Source of the DNA: a virus
Strand: one strand, 5' to 3'
Length of the DNA: 28,074 nucleotides
IMG/VR virus record: IMGVR_UViG_3300033143_004799
Span: 576 to 28,649 of that record
Under the pieces are notes generated by a model. That model saw only the letters and a list, made by a program, of their open reading frames with translations. It ran no database searches and had not been told where the DNA came from. The translations under genes were made by a program, and so were the position numbers. Positions 1 to 7,793 of this stretch are shown in pieces (position 1 is the stretch's first letter; each line of letters opens with the position of its first letter).

Positions 1-777
1 TTCCATTTCCCAACGTCCACTAATTCCACCAGATGATGCCAAAAAGTCCCAAGTTGTTTCATAGCTAGTGCCTTGTCCATCTACTGTTGTTTCAATAGCT
101 GTAATAAGTTCACGATCAATTTCAGCTGTTATTTCATAAGAAAGAATGTCCATCATTTCTTCTTCAAGTTCAAGACCGTGCATAGCTTTCAAGTCTTGTG
201 CAACTTCAAGAGACCAACGGCTTCTTAACTTACGAGTTGTTGCTTCAATTTGTGCTTTTTCTACTGTCATGTTGACTTCTCTAATATGTGTTCCAGAACC
301 AAGTCCTAGACCAATATCTGATCCAACTGTACCATGTGTTCCAGCTATAGAACCAAGTACTTCACCAGCAGATGTTACATAAGAACCAGAGTATGCGCTG
401 TCAATAGTATTATATCCAAGTTCAACGTCAGTACTTGAATTATATTGAGCATCAGAATAACCTGCTTTAAATCTCAAAGCAAAGGCAAGTCCAACTGGGC
501 CTGTAAGTGGTTGTACACCTACTAATTGATGAGCAACTAATTCTGGAAAAGTTCTTCTAACCATAGGTACTGCTATTTTATGAAACATTCCAGAAGTGCT
601 ATAAGTATTAGCACCCAAACTATCTGCGCCTGTTGCATAACCAGTTGTTTCCAACATTATGTTATGCTGATTTTCAAGCATGATAGCTGTTGATTTCAAT
701 ATTTTAGCTGATGTAATCTTAGTACCTTCATCAAGAACACCCTCCCATTTCTTAATTAAGTCTTTAATATTGTCCAT
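1..777 (-). CDS. 23: Major capsid protein, T4 gp23-like (C-terminus beyond window)
   Basis: The frame is open from an ATG at 777 to the window edge, giving the first 259 residues. The sequence shows a conserved gp23-type core: VRRTFPELVAHQLVGVQP followed by TGPVGLAFALRF, and later LEVAQDLKAMHGLELEEE and YEITAEIDREL. These match the T4-like major capsid family, whose T4 member is 521 residues, so about half is present. The protein forms the capsid hexamers. In T4 the N-terminal segment is removed by gp21. Here MLE motifs at residues 33-35 and 41-43 resemble the LxE/IxE cleavage rule and could be the processing site (inference). A strong AGGAGG ribosome site lies about 10 bases before the start. 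It is the last gene of the 20-21-22-23 head order seen in this window. Confidence 0.93.
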   Translation of the reverse strand, partial: MDNIKDLIKKWEGVLDEGTKITSAKILKSTAIMLENQHNIMLETTGYATGADSLGANTYSTSGMFHKIAVPMVRRTFPELVAHQLVGVQPLTGPVGLAFALRFKAGYSDAQYNSSTDVELGYNTIDSAYSGSYVTSAGEVLGSIAGTHGTVGSDIGLGLGSGTHIREVNMTVEKAQIEATTRKLRSRWSLEVAQDLKAMHGLELEEEMMDILSYEITAEIDRELITAIETTVDGQGTSYETTWDFLASSGGISGRWEME

Positions 778-818
778 CGTTTTATTTTTCCTCCTATTTT
801 ATTTTAATAATTGTAAAG

Positions 819-827
819 GTATTTATA
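819..827 (-). promoter_or_regulatory. T4-late-type promoter box before the capsid gene
   Basis: The minus strand reads TATAAATAC, identical to the core of the T4 late promoter consensus. It lies at the very end of the scaffold gene, about 42 bases before the gp23 start. This placement suits strong separate expression of the capsid gene. The AT-rich background makes chance matches possible. Confidence 0.5.
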
Positions 828-1626
828 TTACCTTTCTGTCTTGTAGTACTTTAACGTACTCATTTACTGCTTGTTGAAAAGGATTTTTAGTTGATTCGTC
901 TTTCTTTTCATCATCATCGTCATCATCGTCATCAGAATCTACTTTTCCTTTACCGTCTTTATCATCTTTCTTTTCATCATCGTCATCATCTTTCTTTTCA
1001 TCATCGTCATCTTCGTCGTCTTGTTCGTTGACTTTCAAAGATTCAAGAATAATGTTAAATTTACGATCAATTTCAGATTGATTAAAAACGCCTTCAAGCA
1101 TTTCGATCATGTGTTTCTTTTGTGATTCTGTCAAACCATCACATTTCTGTCTTAAATAAAGTTCGGCTGCCAGTTCTTGAGCATCCTTTTTAACTTCAAG
1201 ATTTTCAGAAATTGAGGCATCAAGGTCATCACGAAGCTTTTGAATTTCATCCTTAGATTCTTTCAAAAGTGATTTAACTTCCTTATCAAGCAATCCTTCA
1301 TCAACACTTAAGCGAATTTTAAATTGTTCAATTAGGTCATGATATAACTCACCTTTTTTAGCAAACTCAAGAATTTTATCAGGAATAGTCATTTCTTCGT
1401 CTAATACTGAGTCAACAAAGTTTGAAAATTTAGATGTAATTTCTTCTTTGTATTCTTCAAATTTAGATTCATAAATATCAACTAACTTTTCTTTTTCTTC
1501 AGTTAGTTTAGCATTAAGAAGTTCTTTTGCTTTTGTTTCAATAATAATCTCAAGTTTTTCTTTGATTTTGCCTTGTGCTGATTCATCGAGTTTTTCAACA
1601 CCAAGCAACGCAAGAAGTTTGTCCAT
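823..1626 (-). CDS. 22: Prohead core scaffolding protein, T4 gp22-like
   Basis: 267 residues, close to T4 gp22 (269). It is highly charged and mostly helical or coiled-coil (about residues 15-185, rich in E, K, L and D). A striking acidic stretch of Asp runs alternating with EKK occupies about residues 205-245, before a short conserved-looking C-terminal helix. This is the expected design of the T4-type prohead core, which fills the prohead and is degraded by gp21 after assembly. Identification rests on composition, length and position between the protease and capsid genes; no catalytic motif is expected. A strong ribosome site (AGGAGGT) precedes the ATG. The GAT/GAA-rich DNA of the acidic tract is repetitive and could vary in length between relatives. 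Confidence 0.85.
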   Translation of the reverse strand: MDKLLALLGVEKLDESAQGKIKEKLEIIIETKAKELLNAKLTEEKEKLVDIYESKFEEYKEEITSKFSNFVDSVLDEEMTIPDKILEFAKKGELYHDLIEQFKIRLSVDEGLLDKEVKSLLKESKDEIQKLRDDLDASISENLEVKKDAQELAAELYLRQKCDGLTESQKKHMIEMLEGVFNQSEIDRKFNIILESLKVNEQDDEDDDDEKKDDDDDEKKDDKDGKGKVDSDDDDDDDDEKKDESTKNPFQQAVNEYVKVLQDRKVI

Positions 1627-1661
1627 TAAATATTTTACCTCCTATTTTATTTTATTGTATG

Positions 1662-1669
1662 TATTTATA
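1662..1669 (-). promoter_or_regulatory. T4-late-type promoter box before the scaffold gene
   Basis: The minus strand reads TATAAATA followed by CATACAAT in the 83-base gap between the protease and scaffold genes, 36 bases before the scaffold start. Exact match to the T4 late box and intergenic location support it. No experimental start site is available. Confidence 0.5.
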
Positions 1670-1709
1670 TTGTTATGTATAATTATATAAAAATTAATAA
1701 AAGCGTTTA

Positions 1710-2300
1710 TTAGATACTCTTTTCAATGTATTCTATTACTTGCCATATTTGTCTTTTGTGTGCTTCTTTAGCATCTTCAATTGTTAATTCTTTCTTAGGC
1801 ATATATTCAGCAAATTCTTTTCCTTCATAAACACCCTTAATCCAAGAAGGATTATTTGATGGGTCAGTAACAAGGTCCCAAGTGATTAAATTAAAATCTT
1901 CATTAACATATCCATCATCAGCAACAGTTCCTAAACCTCTTGAACTAATACCCATTTTACCTTCTTTAACTAAAACTTTAGCAATATTCCCCATAGGTGT
2001 ATCAAGTAATTTTGCAGAACCATAAAGGTCATCACCCTTCCATTCAAGAGTTTTTGTTAATATGGCAATTTTATCAGGATTGATTTCTGGATTAGGTGGA
2101 TGACCAAGTTCACCCCAAAGAGAACCACTTTTTACTTTTTCATTAACTTTAGTTACTTCCCTTTCAAGTATACTCTTTTTATATCTACGGTCATTATTAT
2201 TTTTAATTTCAGCAGAACTAAAAATACCAATAATATTTATGCCTTTACTTTTTGATTCAACTAATTCTAAATCATGTGACATTTCTGTTATAATTTTCAT
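1710..2300 (-). CDS. 21: Prohead core protease, T4 gp21-like
   Basis: 196 residues (T4 gp21 is 212). A serine protease of the herpesvirus-assemblin/T4 prohead protease fold that matures the prohead by cleaving core and capsid proteins. Visible signatures are the GELGHP segment with the probable catalytic His-67, and MGISSRGLGT with the catalytic Ser at 119 or 120. DLVTDPSNNPSW (about 142-153) is typical of the family C-terminal core. The start overlaps nothing; GGAG lies 10 bases upstream and the preceding small gene stops 14 bases before it. Position between the small core genes and gp22 is the T4 order. Its likely substrates in this window are gp22, gp23 and the two small proteins that share an N-terminal peptide ending in LE. 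Confidence 0.92.
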   Translation of the reverse strand: MKIITEMSHDLELVESKSKGINIIGIFSSAEIKNNNDRRYKKSILEREVTKVNEKVKSGSLWGELGHPPNPEINPDKIAILTKTLEWKGDDLYGSAKLLDTPMGNIAKVLVKEGKMGISSRGLGTVADDGYVNEDFNLITWDLVTDPSNNPSWIKGVYEGKEFAEYMPKKELTIEDAKEAHKRQIWQVIEYIEKSI

Positions 2301-2314
2301 GTGTTTTTCTCCAT

Positions 2315-2542
2315 TTATAATTTTCTTGTTAAAGCTACTATTTTATCCCAAAGCTTTTCCCAACCATCATCAATTTCTTTAAATTGCTTCCAAATTTTTT
2401 TATCACCTTTTTCTTCTGGCATGCTATCTTCTAATGCCATAAGAAAATCAGCCATTGCATTATTGGCTTTTCCCATGTGTTTTTGTGATAAGTTTGCTTC
2501 TAGAATTTTGTCGTAAGCTTCTTGTATTTTGTCTTGTTTCAT
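2315..2542 (-). CDS. Small prohead-core/internal protein with shared N-terminal peptide (gp67/gp68 position)
   Basis: 75 residues, charged and helical, with several Trp in the C-terminal half (WKQF, WEKLWDK). No family is recognised by sequence. The first residues (MKQDKIQEAYDKILE, then A) closely match the N-terminus of the gene just upstream (MDDKIQEAYNKMLE, then G). The segment ends in ILE followed by a small residue, which fits the gp21 cleavage rule (L/I-x-E). In T4, core and internal proteins share a short N-terminal capsid-targeting peptide that is cleaved off in this way. I infer a core or internal head protein. The start overlaps the upstream stop as TAATG, implying translational coupling. 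Confidence 0.7.
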   Translation of the reverse strand: MKQDKIQEAYDKILEANLSQKHMGKANNAMADFLMALEDSMPEEKGDKKIWKQFKEIDDGWEKLWDKIVALTRKL

Positions 2543-2784
2543 TATATGTATTTTCCTAAGTTCATTTTATTGAAAGAATATAAAACATCTTTAGAATACT
2601 TAAATTCTTCACTTAATTCATCAACTTCAGATAGTAATTGATTTAAATTACCAACATTATCAGCAATACTATAGTAAGCCCTTTTTAATTCTGTAGCTTT
2701 TTTTCGGTCCATACTTTTTATAGCTGCTTTAATATTAGTTCCTTCTAGCATTTTATTATAAGCTTCTTGTATTTTGTCATCCAT
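2542..2784 (-). CDS. Small prohead-core/internal protein with shared N-terminal peptide (gp67/gp68 position)
   Basis: 80 residues when started at the ATG at 2784. This start is preferred because GAGGAA lies immediately upstream and because the protein then begins MDDKIQEAYNKMLEG, aligned with the next gene. The longer in-frame reading from 2841 adds only an NQKLNQKLIQ-type repeat that has no ribosome site. The body is charged and helical (about residues 20-65) and ends with a Tyr/Phe-rich tail. No known family is recognised. Position between gp20 and gp21, size and the shared peptide suggest a prohead core component equivalent in role to T4 gp67/gp68. The MLE before Gly may be the gp21 cut site, with Met replacing the usual Leu/Ile. 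Confidence 0.7.
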   Translation of the reverse strand: MDDKIQEAYNKMLEGTNIKAAIKSMDRKKATELKRAYYSIADNVGNLNQLLSEVDELSEEFKYSKDVLYSFNKMNLGKYI

Positions 2785-2837
2785 ATTATTCCTCTTTTGT
2801 ATCAGTTTTTGTATCAGTTTTTGGTTCAGCTTTTGGT

Positions 2838-2963
2838 TCATTTTTTTTCTAAAAAATCATACTTAGCTGCTTTAATTTCTTTACTTAAAACATCTTTGGC
2901 ATCCATAAATTTATCATTTTCAAATGAGTCCAATGCTTTTTTAATTTGTTCTTTATCTATCAT
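2838..2963 (-). CDS. Very small prohead-core-type protein, possibly frameshifted before an acidic tail
   Basis: 41 residues from the ATG at 2963, with a strong AGGAGA ribosome site. It starts MIDKEQIKKALDSFENDKF and ends FLEKK at a TGA directly after a run of eight A. In another frame the next 50 bases encode an acidic, Pro/Lys-rich tail (EPKAEPKTDTKTDTKEE) that stops just before the next gene's start. A single A less in the run would join the two into a 58-residue protein ending at 2786. That design, a helix plus a charged tail in the slot after gp20, resembles T4 gp67. Whether the run is a sequencing error, a mutation or a slippage site is open. Confidence 0.6.
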   Translation of the reverse strand: MIDKEQIKKALDSFENDKFMDAKDVLSKEIKAAKYDFLEKK

Positions 2964-2984
2964 TTTCAATTCTCCTTTATAACA

Positions 2985-3001
2985 TATTTATATTATTTAT
3001 A
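2985..3001 (-). promoter_or_regulatory. Two tandem T4-late-type promoter boxes after gp20
   Basis: In the 42-base gap between the portal gene and the small core gene, TATAAATA occurs twice on the minus strand (2985-2992 and 2994-3001), 22 and 31 bases before the ATG at 2963. Exact matches in a short gap support a late promoter, although AT-richness raises the chance rate. Confidence 0.45.
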
Positions 3002-3005
3002 TTTT

Positions 3006-4568
3006 TTACCAACTACTACCGCCACTTTCATTATTGTCTTCTCTAAAACCATATTCAATATCCTTTTTCATACCATCACGATTAGCTTGAATTTCTTCAT
3101 CTGTCCATTTAAGATATTTCTTCATACAATAGTATTTACTCATTTCTTCTCTATCGGCTAGTGATGAATAATTATTATGTCTTGATTCTATAAAGTTTGC
3201 TTCCATTTGTTCTTTATATTTTGAAGGTGGGTTCATTAAAACTTGAATTTTTCTTTGATCCAATCCATATTGTTTTTTAAGACCTTTAAAATCTAAGTGA
3301 AGTAAAAATAAATCAGTAAGTTCATTACAAAACTTTTTTTGTTGTCTTTCAAGAAATTTACTCCACTTAACTTCATCTCTTGATATTTCACCTGTACTAC
3401 CACCACCAAATAAACTATCTGCTTCAGTTTTTTCTTGACTAGCCGCAACTCGTGAAGCAGGATATTTTAATGCTCTATATAATTTTCTTGCGAAGTAATA
3501 TACATCATCTAATTCTGTAAAACCAGCAGCGTTTCCACCAACAGTTTCAATTTGACTACCACGACCTTCAGCAGATTGAGGTAAATAATAATTTTCAAGT
3601 AAGCTTAAAATTTCAGGTTCTTGTGATAGCTGACCAGTTGTTGAATTATAAGATTGTTTTTTGGTCATTTTTTGTTTTATTTTTTCAACATATTTTAAAG
3701 CTTTATCACGAGGCATGTTTCCAGTATCAATTCTAAAAACCATTCTTTCAGGTGCTCGTATTATTCTGTAAATTATAACTGATGTTTCTAATAATTTTAA
3801 TTGATTATATGGTACTTTTGATTTTTCAAGGAAACCAAATATTTCATATTTTGATTTACCGAATATTCCATAATTTATAAATCCTATTTGATTTGTATTA
3901 AATAATACAATATCTTCTCTTGATTCTGCTTCTTGAAGATTTAATGGTCTTTTAGAATTAGGTTTTAAGTATTGGAAAAAAGAAGTTATTTTACCTGTTA
4001 ATGGATTATAAATATAGTCCATTGTTTCACTTGGTAAAACTTTAATATTTATAACACCTTGTTTAGGGTGTCTACTATCAATAACTCTTTCATAATAAAC
4101 TCTACCATCTATAAAATAATTTCTAAACATATTCCATAGATCATCTTCTGAGTCAATACTATTATTAAATAATCCATTAAATTCATCATTTAGATTTTTT
4201 ATAATATTTTCATTATTAGATAATGCTTTGTCTTTTATTTCAAGATGGAGTAATACACCGTCTTCATCAAGTTGTGTTGATTCATTTACAGCATCTTCAA
4301 TAACATCTGCTATTTCAGGCATATCAGCCATTTGTCTATAAAAAGCAATTTTATTAACTTCATCTTCATATTGTTTATTAATATATGTATTATAAAATAA
4401 ATTAAAAGATTGGACACCAACTTGACCGACACCATACATGTCTTCAGTGCTTTCCCAACCTTCACCTTTTCTAGCAAGAATGTCTGTCAATTTAGGTTTA
4501 GGTCTTTCCTCAAATGCTTTTATTTCCTCAGTTAATGTATCTTTTTTAAAGTAACTTATTATACCCAT
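3006..4568 (-). CDS. 20: Portal vertex protein, T4 gp20-like
   Basis: 520 residues, against 524 for T4 gp20. It forms the dodecameric portal ring through which DNA is packaged and to which the neck and tail attach. Family-typical stretches include ADVIEDAVNEST near the N-terminus (about residues 87-98), DSEDDLWNMFRNYFIDGRVYY and RIIRAPERMVFRIDTGNMPR in the middle, and a C-terminal region with TEADSLFGGG and a KFLERQQKKF segment. Length, conserved segments and the following 21-22-23 order make the call secure. The start has AGGAGA nine bases upstream. A TATAAATA box overlaps the end of the preceding gene, so gp20 may have its own late promoter. Confidence 0.95.
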   Translation of the reverse strand: MGIISYFKKDTLTEEIKAFEERPKPKLTDILARKGEGWESTEDMYGVGQVGVQSFNLFYNTYINKQYEDEVNKIAFYRQMADMPEIADVIEDAVNESTQLDEDGVLLHLEIKDKALSNNENIIKNLNDEFNGLFNNSIDSEDDLWNMFRNYFIDGRVYYERVIDSRHPKQGVINIKVLPSETMDYIYNPLTGKITSFFQYLKPNSKRPLNLQEAESREDIVLFNTNQIGFINYGIFGKSKYEIFGFLEKSKVPYNQLKLLETSVIIYRIIRAPERMVFRIDTGNMPRDKALKYVEKIKQKMTKKQSYNSTTGQLSQEPEILSLLENYYLPQSAEGRGSQIETVGGNAAGFTELDDVYYFARKLYRALKYPASRVAASQEKTEADSLFGGGSTGEISRDEVKWSKFLERQQKKFCNELTDLFLLHLDFKGLKKQYGLDQRKIQVLMNPPSKYKEQMEANFIESRHNNYSSLADREEMSKYYCMKKYLKWTDEEIQANRDGMKKDIEYGFREDNNESGGSSW

Positions 4569-4586
4569 TCTATTCTCCTATACAAA

Positions 4587-5237
4587 TTATTTATAACCTA
4601 TTTTTAAAATTTCTTCAGTAGTTATTATTTTAGTATTATTTAGATTTTCTGGTATAATTTCTTCTCTATTTTCATACCAATCTCTTAATTTATCTTGATT
4701 ATTTATTTCTAATGCGACTTTTTGTTTTAACTTTTTAGGCAATGAATTTAAAAATTCATATGTACTGTTTCTTAAAAATCCTGTTGTTACCCAATCAATT
4801 AGTGCCATTTCTTTTACTTTAAATATCCACATTTCTTGGTCGAGTTTATTTCGTTTTTCATCTGTTAAATCACCAATTTGTTCTTTAAAGAAACATGCTT
4901 GGTGGTAGAATCTTGTAAATTCTCGTTCAGTATCTTTTATAACTCGTTGAGATTCTTCCATTAACATAATTTTTTCTTTATAGTCTACTTTTGCTCTTTT
5001 CAATTCAAAACTAATTGCTGTTTCTATTTTTACTTCCAGTTCTTCAATATCAATAATAAGTCTTTCTTGGCTACAAGTTAATTCACGTAGTCCTCTAAAT
5101 CGTTTGTATAATTCTCTTAATGCTTGTTTATACTGTCCGTAAAGTGTTCCACCTGCTCTTGTTGTAACAAAGTAATCATCTTGAAATTGACTCATACCTG
5201 TTTGATGATCGTCTAACAAATTTTTTAATTCTGTCAT
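4587..5237 (-). CDS. Coiled-coil protein of unknown function upstream of the portal
   Basis: 216 residues, not recognised. It is rich in Glu, Lys, Leu and Arg, with long helices likely at about residues 35-130 (ELYKRFRGLREL, IDIEELEVKIE, EESQRVIKDTEREF). A more globular C-terminal part follows, with WVTTGFLRNSTYEFLNSLPKKL. There is no signal peptide or membrane segment. The ribosome site AGGAGA is strong, and 18 bases separate it from gp20. In T4 the genes before gp20 encode tail sheath and tail tube, but length, helical content and sequence do not fit gp18 or gp19. Its codon use resembles the head genes rather than the radical SAM block, so it probably belongs to the structural core, for example as a neck, completion or scaffold-related factor (inference only). 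Confidence 0.8.
   Translation of the reverse strand: MTELKNLLDDHQTGMSQFQDDYFVTTRAGGTLYGQYKQALRELYKRFRGLRELTCSQERLIIDIEELEVKIETAISFELKRAKVDYKEKIMLMEESQRVIKDTEREFTRFYHQACFFKEQIGDLTDEKRNKLDQEMWIFKVKEMALIDWVTTGFLRNSTYEFLNSLPKKLKQKVALEINNQDKLRDWYENREEIIPENLNNTKIITTEEILKIGYK
4588..4595 (-). promoter_or_regulatory. Possible T4-late-type promoter box before the portal gene
   Basis: TATAAATA on the minus strand at the end of the coiled-coil gene, 20 bases before the gp20 start. The expected leader would be very short, which is a weakness. Kept because the same box recurs before gp22 and gp23. Confidence 0.35.
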
Positions 5238-5257
5238 TTTAATTCTCCTATTAGTTT

Positions 5258-6085
5258 TTATTTTTCTTTGTTTATATTTAATATAAAATTATGATAACAT
5301 GTGGTGCAAATATTTTTTTTGACACAAGGAAATGAATTATGATTAAACATAATTTTTAAAACTTTTTCATTTAAAATACTAACATCAACTGCGTTAGTAT
5401 TACCAGCACAACATCTGTATATTTTTTTATTAACTAAATCAATTCTAGGAATATAAATCCTTTTTCTACAAATTTCTTGGGATTTTTTAACCTGATTTAT
5501 TTTTTTATAATCGCTAAATAATTTAATTTTTAATTTACTTTTATCAGTTATATTTATATCAAGAATATTATGTAAATATTTAATATCAGAAATATTAAGA
5601 ATATATTTTAAGTCATCGCCTATATAAAATTTTAAATCAAATATAAAATTTGGATTATTTAATAAAAATGGTAAAGCTTTTTTATAATTTAATTTATGAA
5701 TAACTAAAATATTATTACTTTCTATGTTATTAATTTTTATAATATTTACTTTTAAATTATCATCTATATCTTCTATTACATGATAAGAAATATTTTTTAT
5801 TTTATCTTTAAAAATTTTATGATAATTGTTTTTTAAAAACAAACCATTAGTAGCAACTTCAACTGGGTTATTAGAAGCATTAAAAATATCTGCTAAATAT
5901 TCTTTACTTAATAAACCAGGTTCTCCACCAGAAATTGAAATATTAATATCAGGGTTATATTTTTGTAATATATTAATATAGTAAATAACTTCATTTATTG
6001 GAACAATCATATTACTAGTATTATCACAATATTTACAATTCCAATTGCATTTTGATAGAATTTTTAAAACAACTGAATGTATCAT
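5258..6085 (-). CDS. Radical SAM protein 1 (paralogue of the next gene)
   Basis: 275 residues. The radical SAM [4Fe-4S] motif CNWNCKYC gives Cys-13, 17 and 20, and GGEPG at 53-57 is the SAM-binding glycine motif. The C-terminal third has CRKRIYIPRIDL, then YRCCAGN, then CTTC. This pattern suggests a twitch or reduced SPASM region that may hold an auxiliary cluster. Such enzymes cleave SAM to a deoxyadenosyl radical; substrates of the SPASM/twitch group are often peptides, but sugars and other small molecules occur too, so the substrate here is unknown. It is the last gene of the accessory operon. Its start overlaps the previous stop by four bases. It is a close paralogue of radical SAM 2, including 39 identical bases. 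Confidence 0.93.
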   Translation of the reverse strand: MIHSVVLKILSKCNWNCKYCDNTSNMIVPINEVIYYINILQKYNPDINISISGGEPGLLSKEYLADIFNASNNPVEVATNGLFLKNNYHKIFKDKIKNISYHVIEDIDDNLKVNIIKINNIESNNILVIHKLNYKKALPFLLNNPNFIFDLKFYIGDDLKYILNISDIKYLHNILDINITDKSKLKIKLFSDYKKINQVKKSQEICRKRIYIPRIDLVNKKIYRCCAGNTNAVDVSILNEKVLKIMFNHNSFPCVKKNICTTCYHNFILNINKEK

Positions 6086-6915
6086 ACATAGTCCTTACAA
6101 TTCCATGCTCCATTAAAACATGATTTACAAATTGTTTTATTTTTAGTTGAGCATAAAAATATATTATACTTTAATAACATCTTTAAAGTATTATCATTTA
6201 ACTCAATACTATCAATAATACTTGAATTTCCAGCACAGCATCTATAAATTGTATTGGTTATTAAATCAATTCTTGGTATGTAACATATTTTATAACATTC
6301 TGTTTGGGCTTTATTAATCTTATATTTATTACAAGAATTAAAGTATTCAATCCTATCTTTATAATTATTAGTTATATTTAATTTATTAATATCATTATTA
6401 TAAAGATATTTAATATCATCTAATGTTAATATTAACTCTTCATCGTCGCCTTTATAAAAACTAGGTCTAAATATAATTTCTTTATGTTTTTGTATAAAAG
6501 GAATTACTTCATGTAAGTTTTTTTTATGAATAACAAAAATATATTGAATTGGAATAGAGGTATCTATTTTATTGAATTCTATTTTATTATTAAGAATTTC
6601 TGGAGTAACATGGTACCAAAATTCTTTTATTTTATCTTTAAAAATTTTATGATAATTGTTTTTAAAAAAGGTTCCGTTTGTACAGACTTCAACTTGGTTA
6701 TTGACAACTGAAAATAATTGAGAAAAATAATTTTCAGATAATAATCCTGGTTCACCACCTGATAAAGATATATTAGTATTTTTATTATACAATTGTAATA
6801 ATTGAATAAAACTTATTAATTTATTTATATCAACGTCTTGATTACCTCTATTATCACAATATGAACATTTCCAATTACATTTACTAGTTATTTTTAATAC
6901 AATAGTTTTAATCAT
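6082..6915 (-). CDS. Radical SAM protein 2 (tandem duplicate of radical SAM 1)
   Basis: 277 residues, collinear with radical SAM 1. Cluster motif CNWKCSYC gives Cys-13, 17 and 20, and GGEPG is at 53-57. The shared middle segment YHKIFKDKIK and the C-terminal block CYIPRIDL, YRCCAGN and CKSC also match. The C-terminus adds a further Cys in NCKDYV. The two genes clearly arose by tandem duplication and then diverged, which suggests two related substrates or two positions on one substrate. Four-base overlaps on both sides place it in the operon. Function is unknown beyond radical SAM chemistry. Confidence 0.93.
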   Translation of the reverse strand: MIKTIVLKITSKCNWKCSYCDNRGNQDVDINKLISFIQLLQLYNKNTNISLSGGEPGLLSENYFSQLFSVVNNQVEVCTNGTFFKNNYHKIFKDKIKEFWYHVTPEILNNKIEFNKIDTSIPIQYIFVIHKKNLHEVIPFIQKHKEIIFRPSFYKGDDEELILTLDDIKYLYNNDINKLNITNNYKDRIEYFNSCNKYKINKAQTECYKICYIPRIDLITNTIYRCCAGNSSIIDSIELNDNTLKMLLKYNIFLCSTKNKTICKSCFNGAWNCKDYV

Positions 6916-7793
6916 ATTAATTTTCTCCTAATAGTGTTATACCAGTAACTATCAAAATATCTTAAACAATCATTACATCTTTGACAACTAATATCATTTT
7001 TAGCATTTTTAAATAAATTAAATGACATCATTTTAATTATATTAGATTTTGTTAATTCAACTTTATCAGAATATGTCCAACTAATAGGACATCTTAATAT
7101 TTTTTCATTTACAAAATCTATTGTAGGATGTATTTGTGAATTTCCACACGCAGTTCTATGTAACATCATAGTATTATAATTACTTGAAAACGATTTTTTT
7201 AACATGTCAAATGTATCAGGTAAAACATTATTTAAATTATATACAGAATTATATAATTCTTGAAATTGTTTTTGAGATAATATGTATTCTTGATCTCCAT
7301 CAAACTCTTGTTTTTGTAAGAATGGTATTAAATCAAATTTTAATAATGGATATTTTTGACATTTATTTAAAACATCTTTATAATTTTTAGAATGAACTGG
7401 TTGAAATATTTGTATTTTATCATCACATATGTAGTGTTTAATATCTTCTTTAACTTCAATATTAGGATGATACCCAACCCAATTAATTTTATCATACCAT
7501 CTATCAAAATATCCTTTGTCTATAAATAATCCATTTGTATTTACTCTTATTTTATGACAATCACAAACTTCATCAAAAATATATTCTAGTATATCAACAT
7601 CAACTAATCCTGGTTCTCCACCTGTTAAAGTAAACACAGGAAATATATCATCCCTTCCATTTACTATTGGAAAGTATTTTTCAATTAAATGTTTTTTTGG
7701 TTTTTTTGGATTTTTTAATTGTCCTATATCACAATAAAAACATTTTTTATCACATTCTTCTGTTAAAAATAAAACTAACCTATAAGCTTTCAT
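6912..7793 (-). CDS. Radical SAM protein 3
   Basis: 293 residues. Cluster motif CDKKCFYC (Cys-14, 18, 21) in the setting FLTEECDKKCFYCDIGQLK, and GGEPG at 58-62. The C-terminus has CGNSQIHPTIDFVNEKILRC and CQRCNDC, comparable with the other members of a four-protein subfamily here (radical SAM 1, 2, 3 and 4). The N-terminal motif is most like radical SAM 4, since both read LTE..C..KC.YCDIG and a Lys/Pro-rich stretch follows. The gene overlaps the sulfotransferase start region by 14 bases. It may act on a peptide or a sugar; the adjacent sulfotransferase makes a carbohydrate or tyrosine-type target worth considering, but nothing in the sequence decides it. Confidence 0.93.
   Translation of the reverse strand: MKAYRLVLFLTEECDKKCFYCDIGQLKNPKKPKKHLIEKYFPIVNGRDDIFPVFTLTGGEPGLVDVDILEYIFDEVCDCHKIRVNTNGLFIDKGYFDRWYDKINWVGYHPNIEVKEDIKHYICDDKIQIFQPVHSKNYKDVLNKCQKYPLLKFDLIPFLQKQEFDGDQEYILSQKQFQELYNSVYNLNNVLPDTFDMLKKSFSSNYNTMMLHRTACGNSQIHPTIDFVNEKILRCPISWTYSDKVELTKSNIIKMMSFNLFKNAKNDISCQRCNDCLRYFDSYWYNTIRRKLI

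Noticed and set aside
2785-2841. Upstream extension of the 80-residue head protein with NQKLNQKLIQ repeats
   Set aside because: No ribosome site before 2841, a good one before 2784, and the shared N-terminal peptide begins at 2784. The same bases make better protein sense in another frame as an acidic tail.
5551-5558. TATAAATA late-promoter-like box on the minus strand (another at 6822-6829)
   Set aside because: Inside radical SAM coding sequence and not before a gene start; expected by chance in AT-rich DNA. It shows that the intergenic boxes also need caution.
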